This document shows, in pieces, positions 7,318 to 16,028 of a stretch of DNA of 39,371 bases. Numbering within the stretch: position 1 is the stretch's first letter; the number at the start of each line of letters is the position of its first letter. A program made the position numbers and the translations under genes. A model generated the notes under the pieces. The model was not told the DNA's origin. It worked only from the letters and a program-made list of their open reading frames with translations, and ran no database searches. The stretch is from Gammaproteobacteria bacterium (lineage in GTDB: Bacteria > Pseudomonadota > Gammaproteobacteria > JAJPIJ01): positions 1 to 39,371 of the forward strand of contig JAJVHZ010000046.1 in the NCBI GenBank assembly GCA_022072255.1. The letters run 5' to 3'.

Positions 7318-10035
7318 ATGAACGATATCCACGACACCGCCGCGTCGGGTGTAGGGTCGAGGTCCGCAGCAGCACCTCCGGAACCGTGGCGCCGCCCGAT
7401 CGCGGAGCTGCTGCGGCAGCTTGGCGTCGACGCGGAAGGCGGCCTCGGCGTCGAAGAGGCGCGGCGGCGACTGGCGGCGCACGGACCCAACCGGCTCCTC
7501 GAGGGCAAACGCCGCAGTCCGGTGCGCATGTTCGTCGGTCAGTTCGCCGATTTCATGATCGTGGTGCTGATCCTCGCCGCTGTCGTCGCCGGGATGGTGG
7601 GCGAGCCCCAGGACGCCATCGCCATCGTGGTCATCGTCGTCCTCAACGCCATCATAGGGTTCGTGCAGGAGTTTCGCGCCGAGCGCGCCATGGCGGCGCT
7701 GAAGCTGTTGGCCGCGCCGTCGGCGCAGGTTCGCCGCGCCGGAACGGTCTGCGTGGTGTCGGCCGAGGAGGTCGTCCCGGGAGACATCGTGCTGCTGGAG
7801 GCGGGCAGCGTCGTGCCTGCGGATCTGCGGATGTTCGAATCCATGCAGCTGAGGATCGACGAGGCGGCGCTGACCGGGGAGTCGCACCCGGCGGAAAAGA
7901 CGATCGATGTGCTGCACGAGGCCGATCTGCCCATCGGCGATCGCCGCAACATGGCCTACAAGGGCACGCTGGTCAGCTACGGCCGGGGGCGGGGATTGGT
8001 CGTCGCCACCGGGATGGCGACCGAAATCGGGCACATCGCCGTCCTGCTCAGCACGACCGAGCAGGTCAGGACGCCGTTGCAGAAGCGCCTCGCCGCATTC
8101 GGCAAGCGCCTGGCGCTCGTGGTCATCGCGGTGTGCGCCATCATCTTCACGATCGGACTGCTGCGCGGGGAACCGCCGGTCATGATGTTTCTCACCGCCA
8201 TCAGCCTGGCCGTGGCTGCCATCCCCGAGGCGCTGCCGGCGGTGGTCACCGTGTCGCTCGCCATCGGCGCGCGCAACATGGTGCGCAAGAACGCGCTGAT
8301 ACGTCATCTTCCGGCCGTGGAGACGCTGGGATCGGTCACCTACATCTGCACGGACAAGACCGGCACGCTGACGGAGAATCGCATGCGTGCCACGGAATTC
8401 CACGTTGGCGGCGTCACGCAGCGCGAGCCGTCGGACACCCTTCCGGCCGTGCTGCTGCGCGCACTGGCGCTGAACAACGACGCGCGCCGCGACGACAGCG
8501 GCGAGATCCTCGGCGATCCGACGGAGACGGCGCTGTATGCGGCGGCGGCGGCGGCGGGGCTCGAGGGCGCCGCGGCGGCGAAGGAGGCGCCGCGGCTCGC
8601 CGAGATCCCGTTCGACTCCGGCCGCGCGCTGATGACGACCGTGCATCGCGTGCCGGGCGGCGCGGTGGCATTTGCGAAGGGCGCCCCGGAGCGACTGCTG
8701 GAACGTTGCACGCGGCAGTGGACGCGGTCCGGACCGCTGCCCGTGCAGCGGCAGGAACTCGCACGCGTCTCCGAGGAGATGGCCGCGCGCGGGTTGCGCG
8801 TGCTTGCTTTCGCCTGCCGCGAACTGGGGCAGGCGGATGCGATCGACTCGGAGGCGATCGAAGGCGAGCTGTGCTTCATCGGCTTCGTGGGGCTCATCGA
8901 CCCGCCGCGCGCGGAGGCCGAGGAGGCCGTGCGCACCTGCCGTACCGCCGGCATCACGCCGGTGATGATCACCGGCGACCACCCCGCCACCGCGCGCGCC
9001 ATAGCGATGGATCTCGGCATCGCCACGGAGGACGACGAGATCCTCACCGGCAAGGGAATGGCGGCCATGCCCGAGGCGCAGTTGAGCAGGCGGGTGGACG
9101 CGCTCAGGGTGTACGCGCGGGTGGCGCCGGAGCAGAAGAACGCGATCGTCGGCGCGCTGCAGCGGCGCGGGGAGTTCGTCGCGATGACCGGCGACGGCGT
9201 CAACGATGCGCCTGCGCTCAAGCGTGCCGACATCGGTGTCGCCATGGGGCGGATAGGCACCGATGTCGCGCGCGAGGCCGCCGACATGGTCCTGCTCGAC
9301 GACAACTTCGCCACCATCGTGGCCGCGGTGCGCGAGGGCCGCCGGATCTTCGACAACATCCGCAAGTTCATCCGCTACGCCCTGACCGGCAACTCCGCGG
9401 AGATCTGGACGTTGTTCCTGGCCCCGTTCCTGTTCCTGCCGCTGCCCCTGCTGCCGATCCACATCCTGTGGATCAACCTGGTGACCGACGGCCTGCCGGG
9501 GCTCGCGCTGGCCGTCGAGCCTGCGGAGCGCAATGTCATGAAGAGGCCGCCGCGCCCGCCGCAGGAGAGCATCTTCGCGGGCGGGATGTGGCAGCACATG
9601 CTGTGGGTGGGTCTGCTGATGGCGGGAGTGTCGCTGGTGGCGCAGGCATGGGCGTACCACACCGGTTCGGCGCACTGGCAGAGCATGGTGTTCACGGTCC
9701 TGACGCTGGCGCAGATGGGGCACGTGCTGGCGATACGATCCGAGCGCGATTCCCTGTTCACGCTGGGCCTGTTCAGCAACGTGCCGCTGCTCGGCGCCGT
9801 GCTGCTGACGTTCGGCCTGCAAATGGCGATCCTGTACGTCCATCCGTTGCAGATGGTGTTCAGGACCGCGCCCCTCAGCGCGGAGGAGCTGCTCATCTGC
9901 TTCGGACTGTCGACGGTCGTGTTCGTCAGCGTGGAGATCGAAAAGTGGATGTTCAGACGTGGATGGATCTATCGGAATGACAATCAGGCCCGGAAGCCCG
10001 AGAATGTGCAATGGCATGAAGAGGGGGGATCATGA
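7318..10035 (+). CDS. P2-type cation-transporting ATPase (Ca2+-ATPase-like)
   Basis: A 905-residue integral membrane pump. The order is an N-terminal cation-ATPase domain (about residues 22-95), first membrane pair, actuator domain with TGES near residue 186, the membrane motif PEALPAVVT at about 303 (PEGLP in SERCA-type pumps), phosphorylation motif DKTGTLT with Asp346, nucleotide-binding domain, hinge GDGVNDAP near 625, and a C-terminal six-helix block (ILWINLVTDGLPGLALAVEP). These place it in P2, related to Ca2+/Mn2+ pumps and to Na+/K+ forms; there are no CPC or HMA metal motifs. Substrate is inferred as Ca2+ or Mn2+ and is not proven. The start has no obvious ribosome-binding site. Its stop overlaps the next start (ATGA), coupling it to a universal stress protein. 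Confidence 0.93.
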   Translation: MNDIHDTAASGVGSRSAAAPPEPWRRPIAELLRQLGVDAEGGLGVEEARRRLAAHGPNRLLEGKRRSPVRMFVGQFADFMIVVLILAAVVAGMVGEPQDAIAIVVIVVLNAIIGFVQEFRAERAMAALKLLAAPSAQVRRAGTVCVVSAEEVVPGDIVLLEAGSVVPADLRMFESMQLRIDEAALTGESHPAEKTIDVLHEADLPIGDRRNMAYKGTLVSYGRGRGLVVATGMATEIGHIAVLLSTTEQVRTPLQKRLAAFGKRLALVVIAVCAIIFTIGLLRGEPPVMMFLTAISLAVAAIPEALPAVVTVSLAIGARNMVRKNALIRHLPAVETLGSVTYICTDKTGTLTENRMRATEFHVGGVTQREPSDTLPAVLLRALALNNDARRDDSGEILGDPTETALYAAAAAAGLEGAAAAKEAPRLAEIPFDSGRALMTTVHRVPGGAVAFAKGAPERLLERCTRQWTRSGPLPVQRQELARVSEEMAARGLRVLAFACRELGQADAIDSEAIEGELCFIGFVGLIDPPRAEAEEAVRTCRTAGITPVMITGDHPATARAIAMDLGIATEDDEILTGKGMAAMPEAQLSRRVDALRVYARVAPEQKNAIVGALQRRGEFVAMTGDGVNDAPALKRADIGVAMGRIGTDVAREAADMVLLDDNFATIVAAVREGRRIFDNIRKFIRYALTGNSAEIWTLFLAPFLFLPLPLLPIHILWINLVTDGLPGLALAVEPAERNVMKRPPRPPQESIFAGGMWQHMLWVGLLMAGVSLVAQAWAYHTGSAHWQSMVFTVLTLAQMGHVLAIRSERDSLFTLGLFSNVPLLGAVLLTFGLQMAILYVHPLQMVFRTAPLSAEELLICFGLSTVVFVSVEIEKWMFRRGWIYRNDNQARKPENVQWHEEGGS

Positions 10036-10394
10036 AGATACTTTTGACGGTGGACGGCAGTTCGTTCGGATGGAAGGCGCTGGATTATCTGGTGAAGCAC
10101 AAGAACACGTTCGGGACGGATTGCGGGCTGACCGTGCTGCATGTCGATGAGGGCAGGGCCGCCAGGGTGCTGGCCAGGGTGAAGACGCAGCTTCGCCGCG
10201 CGCGCATGGGATACACGGAGGCCGTCATCAAGGGCAATCCGGGCAAGGAGATCGCGAAGTTCGCGCGCCGCGGCAAGTTCGACCTCGTCATCATGGGATC
10301 GCACGGCTACAGCGCCTTCGAGCAGCTGATGCTCGGATCGGTGGCGAGCAAGATCATCGCGCTGTGCAAGGTGCCCGTCCTGCTGGTGCGTTAG
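10032..10394 (+). CDS. Universal stress protein (UspA family)
   Basis: A 120-residue single-domain Usp protein. The N-terminus MKILLTVDGS is the first beta strand and Asp of the fold. The nucleotide-binding signature is GSHGYSAFEQLMLGSVAS, which resembles the ATP-binding G-2X-G-9X-G-S/T consensus, followed by the terminal strand KVPVLLVR. It has a strong ribosome-binding site (GAGGGGG) inside the end of the ATPase gene and overlaps its stop by 4 nt. The tight coupling suggests that this Usp regulates or is co-produced with the ion pump; direct interaction is inference. Confidence 0.93.
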   Translation: MKILLTVDGSSFGWKALDYLVKHKNTFGTDCGLTVLHVDEGRAARVLARVKTQLRRARMGYTEAVIKGNPGKEIAKFARRGKFDLVIMGSHGYSAFEQLMLGSVASKIIALCKVPVLLVR

Positions 10395-10398
10395 CCGA

Positions 10399-10445
10399 GC
10401 CGGCAGTTCGCACCCTGCCGGCCGGAGTCCGCCGCGGGGCGGCGG
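10399..10445 (+). terminator. Two adjacent GC-rich hairpins after the universal stress gene
   Basis: An 8-bp stem GCCGGCAG/CTGCCGGC (10399-10406 with 10415-10422, 8-nt loop) is followed by a 7-bp stem CCGCCGC/GCGGCGG (10429-10445, GGG loop). They lie just after the stop of the universal stress gene. No T-run follows, so intrinsic termination would be weak. Confidence 0.3.
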
Positions 10446-10523
10446 CGTTGAGCGGTTCTCCGCGGAGGCCGGTCTCGCCGAACGGGCGTGCCTCCGTGGC
10501 TGTCACCGGTCATTGATCGATCC

Positions 10524-11828
10524 ATGGGCTTCGGCTCGGACATCCTCATCATATTGGCGCTGGTGCTCCTGAACGGGCTCTTCGCCATGGCCGAGCTCGC
10601 ACTGGCCTCATCGCGGCGTACCCGGCTGCGGGCGATGGTGCGCAGGCGGGTGCCCGGCGCGGCTGCGGCGCTGGCATTGAACGAGAACCCGGCGCGTTAT
10701 CTCTCGACCGTGCAGGTCGGGATCACCGTGGTGGGCATCCTCGCCGGCGTGTTCGGCGGCGAGGCGTTCACGCCGTTGCTCGAGGCCCGCCTGCTCGCGG
10801 TGCCGGCGGTCGCCGGCTACGCCGGGGAGCTGTCGACCGTCATCGTGGTCTCCGCAATCACCTACGCCTCCATCGTCATCGGCGAGCTGGTGCCGAAGCA
10901 GCTCGCCATCCGTCACCCCGAACGCATCGCAGTCGTGGTCGCGCCTGTGCTTGCCCTGATCTCCCGCCTCGCCTCGCCGATCATCTTCATCCTGCAGGGC
11001 TCCTCGCGACTGCTGCTGGCCGCATTCGGCGCGCAGGCCCGGGCCGTCCCGCAGGTCATCGAGGAGGAGGTGAAGGCGCTGGTGGCCGAGGGCGTGAGCG
11101 AGGGCGAGTTCGCGCCGCAGGAGAAGGAGATGATCACCGGCGTGATGCGGCTGGCCGACTGGAAGGTTCGGGCCATAAAGACGCCAGTCATACACGTGGA
11201 ATGGCTGGATATCGGCGCGCCGGAGGCGCGGCAGCGCGAGGTCCTCGCGCGCTCGGTGTTCTCGCGGCTGGTCGTGGCGCAGGGCGGGTTGAACCGCCCG
11301 CTCGGGATCGTACAGAAGACCGACCTGTTCGAGCAGCTGCTCGCCGGCGGGCCGCTCGACGTGCGCGGCGCGATGCGCGACCCGCTCTACGTCGACGATC
11401 ACGCCTCCACGCTGCGCGTGCTGGATCAGTTGCGGCGCTCGCCGGTGCACATGGCCATCGTGCTCGACGCGAATGCCAGCGTCAGCGGCATCGTCACGAC
11501 CTTCGACATCCTGAAGGCCATCGTCGGCGGCTTCCCGGGCGCGGAGGAGGCCATACAGGCCGTTCAGCGTCACGACGGATCGTGGCTGATGGACGGGGAG
11601 ATGCATCTCGATGCGGTGCGCGACATCCTGACGCTGCCGCAACTGGCGGCCAATCCCGACTATCACACGCTCGCCGGCTTCATGCTCGCCCAGTTCGAGA
11701 AGGTGCCGATCGCCGGTGAACGGTTCGAATGGGGCGGCTATCGCTTCGAGGTGGCCGACATGGACGGGATCAAGATCGACAAGGTGCTGATGACGCGGCT
11801 CGACGTCCCGGATACGGAGATCTCCTGA
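10524..11828 (+). CDS. CNNM / CorC (HlyC) family transporter: DUF21, CBS pair, transporter-associated domain
   Basis: A 434-residue inner-membrane protein. The N-terminal DUF21 domain (about residues 1-190) begins with a hydrophobic helix running into AELALASSRRTRLR and has three or more membrane helices. A CBS pair follows (about 205-330, with HMAIVLDANASVSGIVTTFD), and the C-terminal CorC_HlyC domain ends near FEVADMDGIKIDKVL. This is the architecture of YfjD/YtfL/CorC-type proteins, linked to Mg2+/Co2+ efflux or polyamine export; older annotation calls it hemolysin. I prefer ATG 10524 because it starts directly at the membrane helix; GTG 10488 in frame would add 12 residues and cannot be excluded. 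It faces chrA convergently. Confidence 0.92.
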   Translation: MGFGSDILIILALVLLNGLFAMAELALASSRRTRLRAMVRRRVPGAAAALALNENPARYLSTVQVGITVVGILAGVFGGEAFTPLLEARLLAVPAVAGYAGELSTVIVVSAITYASIVIGELVPKQLAIRHPERIAVVVAPVLALISRLASPIIFILQGSSRLLLAAFGAQARAVPQVIEEEVKALVAEGVSEGEFAPQEKEMITGVMRLADWKVRAIKTPVIHVEWLDIGAPEARQREVLARSVFSRLVVAQGGLNRPLGIVQKTDLFEQLLAGGPLDVRGAMRDPLYVDDHASTLRVLDQLRRSPVHMAIVLDANASVSGIVTTFDILKAIVGGFPGAEEAIQAVQRHDGSWLMDGEMHLDAVRDILTLPQLAANPDYHTLAGFMLAQFEKVPIAGERFEWGGYRFEVADMDGIKIDKVLMTRLDVPDTEIS

Positions 11829-11849
11829 CCGGGAGGGCTTTGCGGCGTC

Positions 11850-11884
11850 CGGCGGCCGCGCGCGGCCCGCGCGCGAGGCCGCCG
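11850..11884. terminator. Bidirectional hairpin between convergent genes
   Basis: An 8-bp stem (CGGCGGCC/GGCCGCCG) continues after one G-A mismatch into a 6-bp CG-only stem with a 5-nt loop. It occupies the 70-nt gap between the CNNM-type gene and chrA, which converge. There is no T-tract on either side, so it may act with other factors. Confidence 0.5.
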
Positions 11885-11898
11885 TTCCCTGTCGCGGT

Positions 11899-13257
11899 CT
11901 AGAGGTCGGCGCCGCCGAGGAGCAGTCCCAGCAGGCCGCAGGTCGCGATCACCTCCATGACCGTGCGCCGGTATCGCAGCAGCGCGACGACGGCGGCCAG
12001 CGCGATGATCGCGGACATCCAGTCGAAGGCGCCGGCGAAACCCCGTGGCCACAGCACCTGATAGCCGAAGAACACGGCGAGGTTGACGATCACGCCCACG
12101 ACCGCGGCCGTGATCGCGGTCAACGGCGCCGTGAACTTCAGCTCGTCGTGGGTCGACTCCACCAGCGGCCCGCCGGCCAGGATGAAGACGAACGAGGGCA
12201 GGAAGGTGAACCAGGTGGCGACGATCGCGCCCGCCGCGCCGGCAAGGAACCGCAGGTCCGGTCCGAACGGCGCCTGTGCATGGCTGCCCAGGAACCCGAC
12301 GAAGGCCACCACCATGATGAGCGGACCGGGCGTCGTCTCGCCCAGCGCCAGGCCGTCGATCATCTGCGCGCCGGACAGCCACCCCTGGTGCACGACCGCG
12401 CCCTGGTAGACGTAGGGCAGCACCGCGTAGGCGCCGCCGAAGGTGAGCAGCGCCGCCTTGGTGAAGAACCAGCCCATCTGCGCCAGTGTCCCGTGCCATC
12501 CGTAGGCGACGACGAGCGTCGCCATCGGGGCCAGCCACAGCAGCACCCCGACCGTGAGCACGCGGGCGAGGCGCGCGGCGCGGAACCGGGCGTGTTCCGG
12601 CGGCGCCGTGCCGTCGTCGATGAACGCCGGCCCGTAGTCGGTCTGCGCCTGGCGGTGCGCGCCGCCGGGGCGAAAGATCTCCGGGGCGTATCGGCCGCCG
12701 ACGGCGCCGATCAGCGCCGCGGCGGCGACGATGGCCGGAAACGGAACATCCAGCGCGAAGATCGCGAGGAAGGCGGCGGCCGCGATCAGCCAGAGCACGT
12801 TGTTTCTCAGCGTGCGCGAACCGATGCGGTGCGCGGCCTGCAGCACTATCGCCGTCACGGCCGGCTTGATGCCGTAGAACAGGCCGGCCACCAGGGGTGT
12901 GCTGCCGAAGGCGACGTAGATCCATGAAAGCAGGATCAGCAGGATCAGCGAGGGCAATACGAACAGCGCACCGGCGACGATACCGCCGCGCGTGCGATGC
13001 ATCAGCCAGCCGACGTAGGTGGCCAGTTGCTGCGCCTCCGGCCCCGGAAGCAGCATGCAGTAGTTCAGCGCATGCAGGAACCGGCGTTCGGAGATCCATC
13101 GCCGCCGCTCCACCAGCTCCTGGTGCATGATGGCGATCTGTCCTGCCGGTCCACCGAAGCTGATGAAACCGAGTTTCAGCCAGAAGCGGACGGCCTCGGC
13201 AAAGGTGACGGGTGCTGGCGGCCTGGAGCCGGGGTGATGGGGTGAACCTGCGTCCAT
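11899..13257 (-). CDS. chrA: Chromate transporter, two-domain CHR family
   Basis: A 452-residue membrane protein with two homologous CHR halves. The first half carries the signature FGGPAGQIAIMHQELVERRR and LPGPEAQQLATYVGW; the second has LLTFGGAYAVLPYVYQ and ETTPGPLIMVVAFVGFLG. About ten hydrophobic helices are visible. ChrA proteins export chromate, probably by proton antiport. I start at ATG 13257 since GGAGGAG lies 6 nt upstream and the reading begins directly before the first CHR domain; the longer open frame (to 13440) is not conserved-looking. No chrB or other chromate regulator is adjacent. It ends the minus-strand group that starts with the EamA gene but is separated from its upstream neighbour by 262 nt, so it probably has its own promoter. 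Confidence 0.94.
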   Translation of the reverse strand: MDAGSPHHPGSRPPAPVTFAEAVRFWLKLGFISFGGPAGQIAIMHQELVERRRWISERRFLHALNYCMLLPGPEAQQLATYVGWLMHRTRGGIVAGALFVLPSLILLILLSWIYVAFGSTPLVAGLFYGIKPAVTAIVLQAAHRIGSRTLRNNVLWLIAAAAFLAIFALDVPFPAIVAAAALIGAVGGRYAPEIFRPGGAHRQAQTDYGPAFIDDGTAPPEHARFRAARLARVLTVGVLLWLAPMATLVVAYGWHGTLAQMGWFFTKAALLTFGGAYAVLPYVYQGAVVHQGWLSGAQMIDGLALGETTPGPLIMVVAFVGFLGSHAQAPFGPDLRFLAGAAGAIVATWFTFLPSFVFILAGGPLVESTHDELKFTAPLTAITAAVVGVIVNLAVFFGYQVLWPRGFAGAFDWMSAIIALAAVVALLRYRRTVMEVIATCGLLGLLLGGADL

Positions 13258-13519
13258 GGCGCTCCTCCAGGGGTTGCCACCCTGAATCGGGAGCAGAACT
13301 TGGACGCGCCTGCGTCTTCTCCGGGGGAGTCTGCATGATCCCCACGCCGCGCAGGCTAACACGGCGCCGGGAGCCGGTGAAGGCCCACGCCGGGGCGCCG
13401 CGAGGACGCGACGCTGGACGCAGACGACAGCCGCGCGCATGCCATGACTTCACGCCCGGCAGCGGCAACTGCCTGAAGGCTCGTCGTTGCGTCGGGTTGT
13501 TCCTCTAGGCCGCCGGTCG
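13258..13519 (-). other. Intergenic region upstream of chrA
   Basis: 262 nt without a supported gene. Apart from the chrA ribosome-binding site (GGAGGAG, about 13264-13270) I see no convincing -10/-35 pair, terminator with T-run, or small ORF with a start signal. Confidence 0.5.
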
Positions 13520-14713
13520 TCAGAACAGCCAGTCTGGCGCCAGGACGAGCAGAGCGCCCAGCGCGACCATGACTGCGCCGCTGAGGATCTGCAGAGAGCG
13601 ACCCGCGCCCGCCTGCAGCTTGCGGTGGCTGAGGGTGTAGACGGCGATGCCGACCATCAGTCCGTCGTCGGCGATATAGGCAAGGTTGTACAACAGCAGA
13701 TAACCGTAGTACGAAGATGCGGTCAGCGCGTGCTGGGCGAGGATGCCGGTGTAGAGCGCCGGCAGGCCGGCGGTACACAGCAGTTCCACGATGTTCACGG
13801 CGACGGCGAGCGTGATCGCCGCCGCGATCGCGGTGCCCAGGTTGCGCGCGTAAATGATCTCGCGCATGCGCGCATACAGTCCCGGCTTCGCGAAATCCGG
13901 GATGCTGAGGGCGACGCCGCCTCGCCCTGCAATCCCTTCCTTGAGATGCACGGCCCCTATGAGCGCCGCGGTCACGCCCAGGCCGATCTGCACCGCCCGC
14001 GAATACCCCGTTAGCAGGAAGACGTTGAGCCAGGCGGCCATCAGGGCGAAATACACGGCGCCACTGATCAGCACGAAGGTCGTCGCGATGAGCACCATCC
14101 GGGTGCGGCTGCGCAGATTGACCAGCAGCGCCAGCAGGAACAGCAGCACCCACATCGCGCACGGATTGAAGCCGTCGACCAGACCGATGCCGAGGGTGAA
14201 CAGCGGCAGGCCGAGCCGCTCCACCGTCACTGGCCCGATCCACGGCAATTCGACCGGCGCGGGCGAGGTGCCGGCCGGCGCGTCGCGCACGCCGAGGGCG
14301 GTCTCGATCGCCGCCGGGGTGGCCACCGGGTCGAAGCCGACGAGGAAGCGATCGCAGACCAGGAACGAGGGCACGCCGGGGCGATCGATTCCGAAGCGCA
14401 CATTGAGCTCCAGAAATCGATCCATGCTTTCCGAACCGGCTTGCACGTCCCGGGCGACGACGCGGATGGTGGGTTGCCCCTGGCGGAGTGTCTCGAGCCA
14501 GGCCTGGGCCTGCGCGCAATGCGGACAGCCCGCACGCGTGTAGACTTCGATGGTGCGGCATGGCGTCGCGGCGGGCTCGATTGCGGTTTGCGCATGCGCG
14601 ACAGTGGCTCCGATCCACAGTGCCAACGCACCGCCAGCGGCGAGCAGGCGGCTTCGAACATCCGCAGGCGCCGCCACGGCTGTCAACTGGATCGCCGCCT
14701 GCCGCAGGATCAC
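13520..14713 (-). CDS. Periplasmic thioredoxin/glutaredoxin domain fused to DsbD/CcdA-like membrane domain
   Basis: A 397-residue fusion. Residues 1-42 form a signal or anchor segment (LLAAGGALALWIGATVAHAQ). Residues 52-145 are a thioredoxin-fold domain with the redox motif CPHC at 63-66 and a cis-Pro motif GVPSFLV. From about 163 there is a six-helix membrane domain beginning GIGLVDGFNPCAMWVLLFLL; its Asn-Pro-Cys is characteristic of CcdA/DsbD-type thiol transporters, and a second Cys in VELLCTAGLPALYTG is the likely partner. Such proteins carry reducing power across the inner membrane to periplasmic thiols. The start is GTG 14713, whose first base is the last base of the upstream cytochrome b stop (TAGTG), so the two are translationally coupled. 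The natural partner substrate is not evident. Confidence 0.85.
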   Translation of the reverse strand: MILRQAAIQLTAVAAPADVRSRLLAAGGALALWIGATVAHAQTAIEPAATPCRTIEVYTRAGCPHCAQAQAWLETLRQGQPTIRVVARDVQAGSESMDRFLELNVRFGIDRPGVPSFLVCDRFLVGFDPVATPAAIETALGVRDAPAGTSPAPVELPWIGPVTVERLGLPLFTLGIGLVDGFNPCAMWVLLFLLALLVNLRSRTRMVLIATTFVLISGAVYFALMAAWLNVFLLTGYSRAVQIGLGVTAALIGAVHLKEGIAGRGGVALSIPDFAKPGLYARMREIIYARNLGTAIAAAITLAVAVNIVELLCTAGLPALYTGILAQHALTASSYYGYLLLYNLAYIADDGLMVGIAVYTLSHRKLQAGAGRSLQILSGAVMVALGALLVLAPDWLF

Positions 14714-15351
14714 TAATCCGGCTTCCCCTGCGCATCCGACGGTCGAAACGGCGGCGGCTGACGGATCGGGAAGATCCGGTAGCCGCTGATCATGGCCGAC
14801 ACGTCGGAGCCTTCGCCGCGCCAGTCCTGCAGGGCGACGGCAACGACGTGCGCCGCGGCGATGGCGGCGATCGCCTTCGCGCCCAGCCGATGCAGGTCCT
14901 CGAGCAGCAGCGTCTCGGCAAGGCCGGCCTGGATCGCCAGCCCCAGCGCCGCCTGCGCGGCGAGCAGCAGGATCCACGCGAGATAGACCGGCGCCCAGAG
15001 CGGGTTGTGCGCATACCAGCGCGGCAGCGACGAACGGCCGGGACTGAGATAGAAGCGCAGCATCGCGATCGCGCCGCGTGCGTAGCCAGCCGCGGGCAGC
15101 AGATCCCGCCAGCCATCGGCGCCGGTGCCCAGGCACAGCAGCCAGATACGAAGCGCGAGCGCGACGATCAATACGTAGCCGGCCACGAAATGGTAGTCGC
15201 GGGCCGCCGCGTACAGAACCGACACCCTGCCCATCAGCCAGCCGGTCAGGAGCAACGCGATGGTCGCCGCCGCCATCAGCCAGTGGGCGGCACGCAGGGG
15301 GGCGCTCCACACCGCCACGCGCTTGATGTCGCCAGTGGGCATAGGATTCAT
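14713..15351 (-). CDS. Di-haem cytochrome b (b561 / HupC-like)
   Basis: A 212-residue inner-membrane protein with four main hydrophobic helices. His23 (LRAAHWLMAA), His54 (DYHFVAGYVL), His154 (EDLHRLGAK) and His168 (AIAAAHVVAV) occupy the positions that bind two b haems in the Ni-Fe-hydrogenase/b561 family. The terminal motif GSDVSAMISGYRIF is also typical of b-type electron-transfer subunits that pair with periplasmic c cytochromes. It would move electrons between quinol and a periplasmic partner. The stop shares a base with the start of the thioredoxin-DsbD fusion. ATG 15351 is used; GTG 15363 would add four residues and neither has a strong ribosome-binding site. In many bacteria a related cytochrome b is encoded beside SHP and diheme cytochrome genes, which here are 12 kb away. 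Confidence 0.88.
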   Translation of the reverse strand: MNPMPTGDIKRVAVWSAPLRAAHWLMAAATIALLLTGWLMGRVSVLYAAARDYHFVAGYVLIVALALRIWLLCLGTGADGWRDLLPAAGYARGAIAMLRFYLSPGRSSLPRWYAHNPLWAPVYLAWILLLAAQAALGLAIQAGLAETLLLEDLHRLGAKAIAAIAAAHVVAVALQDWRGEGSDVSAMISGYRIFPIRQPPPFRPSDAQGKPD

Positions 15352-15394
15352 CGCGGGGGTCACGGCGCGGTCATCGGTCTGTCCGCCGGCGCCT

Positions 15395-15856
15395 TCACAG
15401 CCAGCGGCGGACGCTCGCCTGGTATGCCTGGTATTCCGTGCCGAACAGGCCGGCGAGCATCCGCTCCTCCGGGATGATCTGGAATCGATCGATATAGAGC
15501 ACGAAACCGGGAAGGAACAGCAACGCCAGGACATTGGCGAGCTGGGCGCCCCATCCGAGCAGGACGAGCAGCAGGCCGAGGTACATCGGATTGCGCGTAC
15601 GGCGGTAGATTCCGCCGGTGACCAGGGTACTCGCATCTGCCGGCCGCATCGGATTGGTCGTCGTGGCGGCGCGATGGAAAGTCACGACACCGCTGGCGCT
15701 GATGCACACGCCCAGCGCGGCGAGCGTCAGTGCGAGGACTCCCCGCCCCGCGACGGGCCAGCTGGCGAAGGGCGTTTCGCGGGCAAGGAACCACATCAGC
15801 GCGCCGCAGGCCAGCGCGACCACGGGAGGCGGGATTTTCAGTTCCAGGGAGCGCAT
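15395..15856 (-). CDS. Isoprenylcysteine carboxyl methyltransferase (ICMT)-like membrane protein
   Basis: A 153-residue protein with four hydrophobic segments and the family signature for the SAM site: LVTGGIYRRTRNPMYLGLLL, then IIPEERMLAGLFGTEYQAY near the C-terminus. Bacterial members (PEMT/MddA/ICMT group) methylate thiols or lipids in the membrane; the substrate of this one is unknown. MddA-type homologues methylate methanethiol, which would suit a sulfur-rich setting, but nothing in the sequence establishes this. It lies 43 nt upstream of the cytochrome b gene on the same strand. On the minus strand TTGCGC and TACGAT with a 17-nt spacer lie about 15 nt before the ATG and might be a weak promoter. 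Confidence 0.9.
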   Translation of the reverse strand: MRSLELKIPPPVVALACGALMWFLARETPFASWPVAGRGVLALTLAALGVCISASGVVTFHRAATTTNPMRPADASTLVTGGIYRRTRNPMYLGLLLVLLGWGAQLANVLALLFLPGFVLYIDRFQIIPEERMLAGLFGTEYQAYQASVRRWL

Positions 15857-16028
15857 CGTCGCGCGCTATCGTATCCATCGCGACATACCGGCGCAAAGTT
15901 GGCCTGCGGGGTGCCGCAGCCCGGAGCTCTCCCCCGGCTTCCTCGCGATGCCGCCGCGCCTCGCGCGCAACGACGGTGCGCTCGCGGATCGATCGGCGCG
16001 GTGGCGCATGCCGATCCGCGCATGCTTC

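Noticed and set aside
7258-10017. Very long open frame on the minus strand opposite the P-type ATPase
   Set aside because: Its translation is rich in Arg, His, Gln and Gly with no domain, whereas the plus strand encodes a complete P2 ATPase. Typical GC-rich antisense shadow.
10514-10528. TTGAT-CGAT-CCATG as an FNR-type site before the CNNM-type gene
   Set aside because: The second half-site does not match and it overlaps the start codon.
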